Assembly (NCBI GenBank): GCA_910578245.1 | Contig: CAJTPC010000016.1 | Span: forward strand, 1-30,984 | Reading direction: 5' to 3' | Source of the DNA: an uncultured Christensenella sp. | GTDB lineage: Bacteria; Bacillota; Clostridia; Christensenellales; UBA3700 | DNA length: 30,984 nucleotides | Shown here: positions 24,243 through 30,984 of the stretch, one piece after another | Layout of the letters: every line of letters starts with the position of its first letter | Numbering within the stretch: position 1 is the stretch's first letter | Notes under the pieces: generated by a model | Database searches by the model: none | What the model saw: only the letters and a program-made list of their open reading frames with translations | What the model was told of the DNA's origin: nothing | Translations under genes and position numbers: made by a program

Positions 24243-26240
24243 ATGGCAAAGATAAACGTATTAGACTCAAGCGTATTTAACTTAATTTCGGCTGGTGAAG
24301 TAGTCGAGCGTCCCGCATCTGTAGTAAAAGAACTGGTAGAAAATAGTATTGACGCAGGCGCAACGAGCATAAGTGTGGATATAAAAGACGGCGGGATATC
24401 TTCAATAGTAATAGTCGATAACGGCTGCGGAATTGATAAAGAAAATATGAGGTTGGCCTTTTTACCGCATGCAACGTCAAAACTTACAAAAGCCGAAGAT
24501 TTAGACAACATAGCTACGTTGGGTTTTAGAGGCGAAGCGTTGGCTTCCGTTTCGGCGGTTGCGCAAGTAACTATGACGTCCAAGACTGTAGATGATGAAG
24601 TGGGGAATTTTATAACTTTGTCCGCGGGAAAAGTCATTGATGAGGGAAAAAGAGCTATTGCGCAAAGCACGTCAATATCAGTGGAAAACTTATTTTTCAA
24701 TACTCCTGTGCGAAAGAAGTTTTTGAAAAAACCAAAGCAAGAAGAGGCAAACGTTACGGCTATAATGGTTCAACTTGCGCTTGCCAATCCCGATATCAAG
24801 TTTAGGTATACGGTCGATAATAAAACTGTTTTCCAAACCAACGGCGGATTGGAAGAAGCCGTTTACGCAGTATATAACAACGAAATCGCCAATGGTCTTT
24901 TGCCATTTGACTCTACTTATGATAATTATAGGGTTTACGGTTATACAGGCAATGCAAGTATTGCCAAGCATAATCGCAACTATCAGACGATTATCATAAA
25001 CGGAAGAGTAATCACTAATCAAACAATCTCAACGGCAGTGGCTCAAGCATACGGAAATAGACTCATGACAAGAACTTTTCCCGTATTTGTTATCAATATA
25101 GTTATGCCGTTTGACGAAGTCGACGTAAACGTTCATCCCACTAAGACAGACGTAAGATTTGCCGATACTCATAAAGTATTCTCGTGCGTATATAAGGCAA
25201 TTTTATCTGCGCTAACAGCGCAAGAGCAAAATCTTGTTCTGGGAAAGACAAATACCAATAATGATAAAACTATAAATGAAAGGGCTTCAGACAACCTGTC
25301 CGCGCAACAAATAGCGCCTAAAAATAACAGAGTTACGATTTTAACAAATTCTTATGATAAGAATGAAAACGTTACGGTTAATGGCAATACGAAAAATAGC
25401 GATACTATTGACGCGTTATTCAATGAAAATAGCAAACTTGATAGCAGCAAGTATCAAGCAATATTGGCTAAGCAAAAGAAAGTAGTAGAAGAGCTTAAAT
25501 TTAACAAAGACCTTCCAAAAGTTAATTCAAAAGTTAGCGACAGTATGGGCGCGTCTGCGGTAGGTATTTTTAACAGTAAGCAGAAAAATACTGAAAATTT
25601 GACTAAAAACGAACCGGAAACTATTCAAGAATCTACCTTGTTGGAGATGATTAATGAACAACTTGAACAAGAGTTTAAGGTTGTAGGTCAAATTTTCAAC
25701 ACTTATTTGATAGTAGAAAGCGGAGGTTTTGTTTACTTTATCGATCAACACGCTTGTCATGAAAGATTGATTTATGACAGACTTTTGGACGAAGTCAATT
25801 CCGATAGCGTTGGAGTTCAGTATATGCTTGTTCCATTCATTCTTGACTGCAATAACGCGCAGTATGAATATATATGCGCGATTCAAAATAATTTGAAAAC
25901 GTTAGGTTTTGATATCGAAGAATTCGGAGGATTGAGTTTTAAGGTTAATAGCGTACCGCATTTACTTAACGATATCAATCTTGCAATATTCTTTGACGAA
26001 CTTTTTGCGGAAAGACAATCTGCCATTAACCTAAAAAATGCCGACTTGATAAGAGATAAATTGGCGCAAAAGGCTTGCAAATCTGCTATAAAAGCAGGCG
26101 CGCAACTAGATAACGAACAAATTAAAACTTTGCTTGCCAGTATGAAGAACGGTATTCCATTGCAGTGTCCGCACGGTAGACCTGCTGTGCTAAGCTATAC
26201 AAGACATGACTTCGACAAACTTTTCAAGAGGATAATATGA
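24243..26240 (+). CDS. mutL: DNA mismatch repair endonuclease MutL
   Basis: The product is 665 aa. The GHKL ATPase half shows the usual E-N-DAGA, DNGCGI, ATSK and GFRGEAL motifs (residues about 20-105). A polar linker (about 335-465) leads to the C-terminal dimer domain. That domain has endonuclease motifs: DQHACHE at 501-507, ACKSAIKAG, and CPHGRP near the end. E. coli-type MutL lacks these. In the motif DQHA-x2-E-x4-E the last residue is Asp512 instead of Glu, a mild change that probably keeps metal binding. The ATG at 24243 has AAGGA nearby and follows the mutS stop by 1 nt. It overlaps miaA by ATGA. Confidence 0.97.
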   Translation: MAKINVLDSSVFNLISAGEVVERPASVVKELVENSIDAGATSISVDIKDGGISSIVIVDNGCGIDKENMRLAFLPHATSKLTKAEDLDNIATLGFRGEALASVSAVAQVTMTSKTVDDEVGNFITLSAGKVIDEGKRAIAQSTSISVENLFFNTPVRKKFLKKPKQEEANVTAIMVQLALANPDIKFRYTVDNKTVFQTNGGLEEAVYAVYNNEIANGLLPFDSTYDNYRVYGYTGNASIAKHNRNYQTIIINGRVITNQTISTAVAQAYGNRLMTRTFPVFVINIVMPFDEVDVNVHPTKTDVRFADTHKVFSCVYKAILSALTAQEQNLVLGKTNTNNDKTINERASDNLSAQQIAPKNNRVTILTNSYDKNENVTVNGNTKNSDTIDALFNENSKLDSSKYQAILAKQKKVVEELKFNKDLPKVNSKVSDSMGASAVGIFNSKQKNTENLTKNEPETIQESTLLEMINEQLEQEFKVVGQIFNTYLIVESGGFVYFIDQHACHERLIYDRLLDEVNSDSVGVQYMLVPFILDCNNAQYEYICAIQNNLKTLGFDIEEFGGLSFKVNSVPHLLNDINLAIFFDELFAERQSAINLKNADLIRDKLAQKACKSAIKAGAQLDNEQIKTLLASMKNGIPLQCPHGRPAVLSYTRHDFDKLFKRII

Positions 26241-27148
26241 GTAAAATCATATTAGTAGTAGGCGCTACGGCAAGCGGTAAAAGTCAAATTGCCGTCAATC
26301 TTGCCAAAAGGTTCAACGGAGAGATAGTATCCTGCGACAGTATGCAAGTATATAAGAATATGGATATAGGTACTGCCAAAATCACTTTGGAGGAGATGCA
26401 AGGCATTAAGCACCACTTAATTGACGTAGTAAATGCCGAGAGTGATTTTAGCGTCGGAGAATATACTGTTATGGCAGACGAAGCTATTGACGATATATTG
26501 TCAAGAGAGAAAACTCCGATAGTTGTAGGCGGTACGGGACTTTACGTAGACGGAATATTATATCCAATGACTTTCGGTGGAGATAAAAATATTCTAATAC
26601 GACAAGAGTTAGAAAAAGAACTTGAGTTATACGGAAAAGAATATATGCATGAGTTGTTGGTCAAAATTGATCCTTATGATGCAGAGAAAATTCATCCTAA
26701 TAATGTAAAAAGAGTTTTGAGGGCCTTAGAGATTTATAGAACTACCGGAAATTGCAAATCAAATATGCAGGAGAAAAGCAAAAATCTAAAGTATGACGTC
26801 TGCATGATTGCTTTAGATTTGGATAGAAATATTTTGTATAAGAGAATAAATGAAAGAGTAGATAAAATGATTGAAGCAGGACTCTTAAATGAAATTAAAT
26901 TTCTTTTATCCAAAGGAATTGGTTTTGAAAAACAAAGTATGCAAGCAATTGGATATAAAGAATTCAAAGAATACATGAGTGGAATAAAAACGCTTGAAGA
27001 AACTGTTGAAGCTATAAAACGCAATTCAAGGAATTATGCTAAAAGACAACTTACTTGGTTCAAAAAATATGATTTTGCTAAATGGTATTCTCCCAATGAC
27101 AATATCGGTATAGAAAAAGAAGTTGAATCGTTTTTAGAAGGAGTGTAA
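26237..27148 (+). CDS. miaA: tRNA dimethylallyltransferase MiaA
   Basis: This 303-aa enzyme transfers a dimethylallyl group to N6 of A37 in tRNA, producing the i6A that MiaB modifies. The P-loop is GATASGKS at residues 9-16, and the DSMQVY segment with the catalytic Asp is at 34-39. The later TGLYVDG and AIGYKEF segments are also family marks. The start overlaps the mutL stop as ATGA, with AGAGGA just upstream. MiaA and MiaB genes in one unit around mutS-mutL is a common Clostridia order. Confidence 0.97.
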   Translation: MSKIILVVGATASGKSQIAVNLAKRFNGEIVSCDSMQVYKNMDIGTAKITLEEMQGIKHHLIDVVNAESDFSVGEYTVMADEAIDDILSREKTPIVVGGTGLYVDGILYPMTFGGDKNILIRQELEKELELYGKEYMHELLVKIDPYDAEKIHPNNVKRVLRALEIYRTTGNCKSNMQEKSKNLKYDVCMIALDLDRNILYKRINERVDKMIEAGLLNEIKFLLSKGIGFEKQSMQAIGYKEFKEYMSGIKTLEETVEAIKRNSRNYAKRQLTWFKKYDFAKWYSPNDNIGIEKEVESFLEGV

Positions 27149-27150
27149 TT

Positions 27151-28389
27151 ATGAATTTCAGTGAAGAAACTAAAAAAATTATAGCGACTGCGCAAAAGAA
27201 ACTTACTAATGCATTTGAAGAGGTTGACGAAATTGCAACTTATAACCAAATGAAAGTGCTTGAAGCATTTCAAAATAACAACGTTGGGCAAAGACATTTT
27301 GCGCAAACTAACGGCTATGGATACGATGATATAGGCAGAGATACGCTATGCAAACTATTTGCTCAAATATTCGGCGGTGAAAAGGCTATCGTATCACCGC
27401 TTATTGTCAGTGGCACGCACGCTTTAACGTTAGCTCTTTACGGAGTTTTGAGACCTGGGAATGAAATGTTGGCAATTACAGGTAGTCCTTACGATACATT
27501 GAAAGAAGTTATAGTCGGCGAAGGCATCGGTTCGCTTAAGGACTTTGGCATAAAATACAGTCAAATTTCGTTAAAAGACGGAAAAATCGATATTCAAGCA
27601 GTTCTTAATAATATAAATGAAAATACCAAGTTAATTTTCATTGGAAGGTCAAGAGGTTATGAGTGGCGAAACGCCTTGACTGTCAATGATATTGCATATG
27701 CCGTGAAAGAAATAAAAAAATCTTATAACGATATTTGCATAATGGTGGATAATTGCTACGGAGAATTTATCGAGAAAATTGAACCTACTCAAGTTGGAGC
27801 GGACATCATAGTAGGGTCTTTAATTAAAAATCCGGGTGGAGGTATAGCTCCAACCGGAGGTTATATCTGTGGAAAAAGTCAATACGTTGACCTAATTGCA
27901 GGAAGATTTTCTTCGCCGTCAATAGGGATGGAAGTTGGTTCGTATGCTTACGGATACAAAGATTTTTATCAAGGAATATTTATGGCTCCGCATACTGTAG
28001 CTCAAGCTGTAAAAGGTTCAATGCTTGTGGGACAGGTATATAGCGATTTAGGTTTTGAAACAATGCCTTTGTCAGGAGAAACGTGCGGAGATATTATTAG
28101 GTCTATTAAATTTGATACTCAAGAACAGCTTATTGATTTTTGCAGAGCAATACAAGAAGCGTCGCCTATAGACAGCAACGTCGTGCCGTATCCATGGGAT
28201 ATGCCGGGGTATGAACACCAAGTAATTATGGCGGCGGGCACTTTCGTTGCGGGCGCATCCATTGAATTATCTGCGGATAGTCCTATAAAAGCTCCATACA
28301 TAGCTTACTTGCAAGGAGGATTGACCTATGAACATGTAAAAATAGCTTGTATGTATTGCGTAGAGAAGTTATTGTTTAAGAATAATTAG
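27151..28389 (+). CDS. ynbB: Methionine gamma-lyase family PLP protein (YnbB, aluminium resistance family)
   Basis: This 412-aa fold-type I PLP enzyme belongs to the COG4100/YnbB family. Lys226 in SLIKNPGGG is the expected PLP lysine, and Asp200 (MVDNCYGEF) the ring-nitrogen partner. The family is often called aluminium resistance protein or methionine gamma-lyase-like, and its true substrate is not established. The gene commonly follows miaA in Bacillota, as here, 2 nt past the miaA stop. AGAAGGAG lies 7 nt before the ATG. A perfect hairpin terminator follows. Confidence 0.92.
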   Translation: MNFSEETKKIIATAQKKLTNAFEEVDEIATYNQMKVLEAFQNNNVGQRHFAQTNGYGYDDIGRDTLCKLFAQIFGGEKAIVSPLIVSGTHALTLALYGVLRPGNEMLAITGSPYDTLKEVIVGEGIGSLKDFGIKYSQISLKDGKIDIQAVLNNINENTKLIFIGRSRGYEWRNALTVNDIAYAVKEIKKSYNDICIMVDNCYGEFIEKIEPTQVGADIIVGSLIKNPGGGIAPTGGYICGKSQYVDLIAGRFSSPSIGMEVGSYAYGYKDFYQGIFMAPHTVAQAVKGSMLVGQVYSDLGFETMPLSGETCGDIIRSIKFDTQEQLIDFCRAIQEASPIDSNVVPYPWDMPGYEHQVIMAAGTFVAGASIELSADSPIKAPYIAYLQGGLTYEHVKIACMYCVEKLLFKNN

Positions 28390-28414
28390 TTTATTAAATT
28401 GTATTTATATATAA

Positions 28415-28442
28415 AAAATAGAAGGTTATGACCTTCTATTTT
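28415..28442. terminator. Bidirectional terminator between ynbB and lexA
   Basis: AAAATAGAAGGT (28415-28426) and ACCTTCTATTTT (28431-28442) form a perfect 12-bp stem with a TATG loop. The T and A runs serve both convergent units: the miaB-to-ynbB transcript and the lexA transcript. Confidence 0.88.
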
Positions 28443-28465
28443 GCTATTATACTATTGCAAAACTA

Positions 28466-29182
28466 TTACCAGATTTTATTGCGCATAAGCCCTACGGCAA
28501 GTCCTAAGATTCTGAACTCTCTGTCAGAAGTTACAATAATATCACTCATCTCGTCATTTTCCGGTTTTAATCTTATATAGCTACCGCAATTATAAAATCT
28601 CTTAAGCGTAACTTCGTTATTATCAATTTGCGCAACTACAACGTCGCCATCTTTAGCAACGTTTTGCTGTTTAACAAGTACCAAATCTCCGTTAAGTATA
28701 CCGATATTTTTCATACTTTCGCCCTTAACGTTGAGCAAAAACATTTGACCTCTGCAGTTAAAATAATCGCTAGGCACTGTGTATGACGTATCGTTTTCAA
28801 CATCGGCAAAGAGAGGCGCTCCGGCCGCAACATTGCCAAGCATAGGTATTGTTACAAGATTAGAAAAAACTTCTTTAGAATTTACTATATTATTTTCTTC
28901 AATTTCGCTTACTACTGATATATTATTATCTATAACGGAATTTGTAGATGTCTTGTTGACTATCTCGATTGCGCGATTTTTATTGTCGCCTTTACGAATT
29001 TCACCTTGTTCTTCTAATTTGCCAAGATAATACTGAGCAGAAGCCGTTGATTTGAAACCAACGTTATTGCAAATTTCTCTTACAGTTGGGGGATAACCGT
29101 TTTTATCTAAAAAAACTTTGATAAATTCAAGAGTTTTAATACATTTTTCTGCAGTCTTTTCAATAGTTTTGCTTTTTGCCAT
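28466..29182 (-). CDS. lexA: SOS repressor LexA
   Basis: This 238-aa repressor controls DNA damage genes and cuts itself when RecA is activated. It has a winged helix-turn-helix domain (about 8-72) and an S24 protease domain (about 112-238). The cleavage site is Ala120-Gly121 (NVAAGAP), the catalytic Ser is 156 (GESM) and the Lys is 194. It is about 30 residues longer than usual because of an Asn/Ser/Glu-rich linker at about 76-108. I chose the ATG at 29182 with AAGGA upstream; an extended frame 19 codons earlier has no site. Its promoter holds a near-consensus LexA box, so autorepression is expected. Confidence 0.96.
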   Translation of the reverse strand: MAKSKTIEKTAEKCIKTLEFIKVFLDKNGYPPTVREICNNVGFKSTASAQYYLGKLEEQGEIRKGDNKNRAIEIVNKTSTNSVIDNNISVVSEIEENNIVNSKEVFSNLVTIPMLGNVAAGAPLFADVENDTSYTVPSDYFNCRGQMFLLNVKGESMKNIGILNGDLVLVKQQNVAKDGDVVVAQIDNNEVTLKRFYNCGSYIRLKPENDEMSDIIVTSDREFRILGLAVGLMRNKIW

Positions 29183-29219
29183 TATTAAGTTTTCCTTCGT
29201 AATTAGTCTTTGTAAAGAA

Positions 29220-29249
29220 ATTTTAGCACAAATGTTCACATAAATGCAA
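29220..29249 (-). promoter_or_regulatory. lexA promoter
   Basis: On the minus strand TTGCAT (29249-29244), 18 nt, TAAAAT (29225-29220). The predicted leader is about 32 nt and contains the AAGGA site. The spacer contains the LexA-type box. Confidence 0.65.
29226..29237 (-). promoter_or_regulatory. LexA (SOS) box in the lexA promoter
   Basis: GAACATTTGTGC matches the Bacillota box GAACATATGTTC at 10 of 12 positions and keeps the GAAC half intact. It lies between the -35 and -10 boxes, where bound LexA would shut off its own gene. Confidence 0.6.
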
Positions 29250-29284
29250 GCGTTTTAACTAAATAAATGAATATTTGTTTATAT

Positions 29285-29782
29285 TTAATTATTTAAGATA
29301 TGCATTTCAATGCAATTCCACGTTTCGCCGGAGCAGATATATTGTTCTGTTAAACCTGTTTCGACAAAGCCGCACGATTTATAGCACTTATAAGCGTTTA
29401 AGTTGTTTTCAAATACTCCCAAAGTAAGTTCGTCTGCTTTTAATTTGTTAAAAGCGTAATCTACTGCGCAACTTACCATTTGTTTTCCTATGCCTTTACC
29501 TCTTAATTTTTCGTCTATTATTACAAATCCAAGTCTTAAAACCGTTGTATCGTTTTTGTTTGGATATCTTAACGTAAAATGACCAATTGCATTGTCAAAA
29601 GCGTCTATAGCTGTAAAGATAAGCATATTTTCTCCAAATTTGTGATAAAAACAATTTATATCGTCTGCGGAAATGGGGAAGCTTGGATATCTATCTGCGC
29701 TCCATTGGTGAAACGCGCGTTTGTCTTTAATCCATTTTATTATTTCATCAGCATCTTTTGGAATGTACTTTCTTAAAATCAT
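29285..29782 (-). CDS. GNAT family N-acetyltransferase
   Basis: The product is 165 aa from the preferred start. It has the GNAT fold with the acetyl-CoA loop RGKGIG preceded by a beta strand (LGFVIIDEKL), and the C-terminal NAYKCYKSCGF motif typical of RimJ/RimL- or PhnO-like members. The substrate is unknown. The ATG at 29782 follows the recombinase stop by 1 nt, a junction type used several times in this window. A start 6 codons upstream would overlap the recombinase by 17 nt and is the alternative. Neither has a strong ribosome binding site. It is cotranscribed with the recombinase. No terminator is obvious before lexA. Confidence 0.85.
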   Translation of the reverse strand: MILRKYIPKDADEIIKWIKDKRAFHQWSADRYPSFPISADDINCFYHKFGENMLIFTAIDAFDNAIGHFTLRYPNKNDTTVLRLGFVIIDEKLRGKGIGKQMVSCAVDYAFNKLKADELTLGVFENNLNAYKCYKSCGFVETGLTEQYICSGETWNCIEMHILNN

Positions 29783-29783
29783 A

Positions 29784-30848
29784 TTATTGCTGTTCTTCAT
29801 CTTTATGTCTTAACGATACTTTATTTGCTGCAGCGCGCTTTATGTCATCGCTTATTGCCGCGTAGTGTTTTTTAGTAGTATTTATGTCTTTATGTCCCAA
29901 AACTTCCGCGACTACATATATATCGTTTGTTTCCTTATATAGATTAGTACCGTACGTGCTTCTCAACTTATGCGGAGTAATATGCTTGAGCGGTGAAGTA
30001 ATACTTGCGTACTTTTTGACAAGTTTTTCTACGGCGCGTACGGTTATTCGTTTATTTTGCAAAGAAACAAATAGTGCCGGCTCGTTATCAAGTAGAGGAT
30101 TCTGAGCTCTTTCGTCAATATAATCGTCCAAAGCCTGTCTAACTTCGTCAGAAAAATAGAGTATCGTTTGATTTCCGCCTTTTCGAGTGATTTTGAAACC
30201 ATTTACGTCCATATCAAGATCGTTCATATCAATGCCGACAAGCTCGCTTATTCTTATTCCGGTGCCTAAAAACAAAGTTAAGATGGCAACGTCGCGTTTT
30301 TTAGTCTTTCCTTGAATTGATCTTTGGCGCTCCGTTAGACCTTTTCCGTCTTCGACATTATTTAACAAGGCGCTGACTTCATCTGTTTCAAGCCTTATAA
30401 TAGCTTTATCGTGTAGTTTGATGCTCAATACTTTAGACGCAGGATCAGACGGTATGCGATCCTTATTGTAATTATGTTTGAAAAAAGACTTTATAGTAGC
30501 CAATTTACGAGCTTTTGTTTTTTCCGTATTACTGTATCTAACTCCATCGATTTCAAAAGCAGTTAAATAGTTTAAGAACATCTCTATATGAAAGGTTTCT
30601 ACAAGTTTTAATTGATCATATCCAAAAAGTCGTACGTCTTTAATTTCAATAAATTCAGCGCATTCTGTGCATAGAAATCTAAAGAATATTTTTAGGTCTT
30701 GAGCATAAGCCAAGCGGGTGAGTACTGAAGTACGAGGCTCTATACCTAAAAAAAATTCACTACATATTATCGGCAATTCTTTTATGAGTTGTCTTAACTT
30801 AATATTATTATCAAAATTTCTTTGATCAAAATACGAGTTTTCTGCCAT
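29784..30848 (-). CDS. Tyrosine recombinase (XerC/XerD-like integrase)
   Basis: This 354-aa protein has the full catalytic set: Arg199 (TGIR), Lys223, His293 and Arg296 (HKLR), His319 (LGHK) and Tyr329. The N-terminal core-binding domain spans about residues 25-150. It is about 50 residues longer than classical XerC/D because of the N-terminal 25 residues and a longer linker. No attachment repeats are visible nearby, so it may be a chromosomal enzyme rather than the remains of an element. Genes of this kind are often seen near lexA in Clostridia. Its promoter is strong and it has no Shine-Dalgarno sequence, so leaderless translation is predicted. Confidence 0.92.
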   Translation of the reverse strand: MAENSYFDQRNFDNNIKLRQLIKELPIICSEFFLGIEPRTSVLTRLAYAQDLKIFFRFLCTECAEFIEIKDVRLFGYDQLKLVETFHIEMFLNYLTAFEIDGVRYSNTEKTKARKLATIKSFFKHNYNKDRIPSDPASKVLSIKLHDKAIIRLETDEVSALLNNVEDGKGLTERQRSIQGKTKKRDVAILTLFLGTGIRISELVGIDMNDLDMDVNGFKITRKGGNQTILYFSDEVRQALDDYIDERAQNPLLDNEPALFVSLQNKRITVRAVEKLVKKYASITSPLKHITPHKLRSTYGTNLYKETNDIYVVAEVLGHKDINTTKKHYAAISDDIKRAAANKVSLRHKDEEQQ

Positions 30849-30854
30849 AAATGT

Positions 30855-30883
30855 ATTATAACATAAATGCTCTTAATAGTCAA
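30855..30883 (-). promoter_or_regulatory. Recombinase promoter, leaderless type
   Basis: On the minus strand TTGACT (30883-30878), 17 nt, TATAAT (30860-30855), then 6 nt and the ATG at 30848. This is a strong SigmaA promoter with predicted transcription start at the start codon. Confidence 0.85.
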
Positions 30884-30984
30884 TTATCAGATTATTTAAT
30901 AAAAATTTTGAACCAATCTCAACGCATATGTGATTTACTCATTATTTTTCTTAAATTTGCTGATTATTTTATAAAATAACTTTA

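Noticed and set aside
24206..24700. 164-codon minus-strand frame over the start of mutL
   Set aside because: It is antisense to the conserved MutL ATPase motifs; the frame is a by-product of codon use.
30964..30979. 16-bp palindrome TTATTTTATAAAATAA at the right edge
   Set aside because: It consists only of A and T in an A/T-rich intergenic stretch and has no gene-linked position, so chance is likely.
29784..30984. Recombinase as the end of an integrated element with attachment sites
   Set aside because: No tRNA gene, direct repeats or element genes are visible around it, and neighbours are core genes. The DNA to its right is cut off, so this stays open but unsupported.

Overview
The window looks like a chromosomal segment from a low-GC, endospore-forming member of the Clostridia (Bacillota). 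The evidence is a complete spoIIA operon next to spoVAC-spoVAD-spoVAEb, a yunB homologue, a T-box ahead of pheST, a Bacillota-type LexA with a near-consensus GAAC-N4-GTTC box, and a MutL with an endonuclease-type C-terminus. I cannot name the species; an uncultured gut-type lineage is a guess. Nearly all genes are ordinary core genes. I see no tRNA, rRNA, CRISPR array, insertion sequence or prophage.

Layout. (1) 1-2330 is a small accessory patch. It holds a GC-rich repeat block and two hairpins, a small membrane protein, a GrpB-family protein, an XRE repressor facing a 94-aa orphan across a promoter region with three matching operators, and another small membrane protein. (2) 2331-6677 is sporulation: two stacked terminators, spoIIAA-spoIIAB-sigF, a terminator-like hairpin that also contains a ribosome binding site, a 45-aa small gene, spoVAC-spoVAD-spoVAEb, then yunB. 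(3) 6746-18025 reads as one long transcription unit controlled by a phenylalanine T-box: pheS-pheT-U32 family-mutS2-membrane protein-cysteine desulfurase-thiI. (4) A class A penicillin-binding protein on the minus strand diverges from the miaB-mutS-mutL-miaA-ynbB unit across only 49 bp. (5) 28415-30984 carries lexA, a GNAT acetyltransferase and a tyrosine recombinase, all on the minus strand.

How the genes work together. SpoIIAA, SpoIIAB and SigmaF form the forespore sigma switch, and the SpoVA proteins move dipicolinic acid. MiaA and MiaB act one after the other on A37 of tRNAs, and their genes flank the mismatch-repair pair MutS/MutL. The cysteine desulfurase and ThiI probably cooperate in 4-thiouridine formation at tRNA position 8. 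MutS2 and PheST add ribosome rescue and tRNA charging.

The most striking pattern is in the starts of transcription units. At four genes (XRE, the 112-aa membrane protein, miaB and the recombinase) a perfect TATAAT lies exactly 6 nt before the ATG and there is no Shine-Dalgarno sequence. Two or three more genes show weaker versions. This predicts frequent leaderless mRNAs beside normal Shine-Dalgarno-led genes. The second notable structure is the XRE operator array, in which one 17-bp palindrome exactly fills the spacer of a consensus TTGACA/TATAAT promoter.
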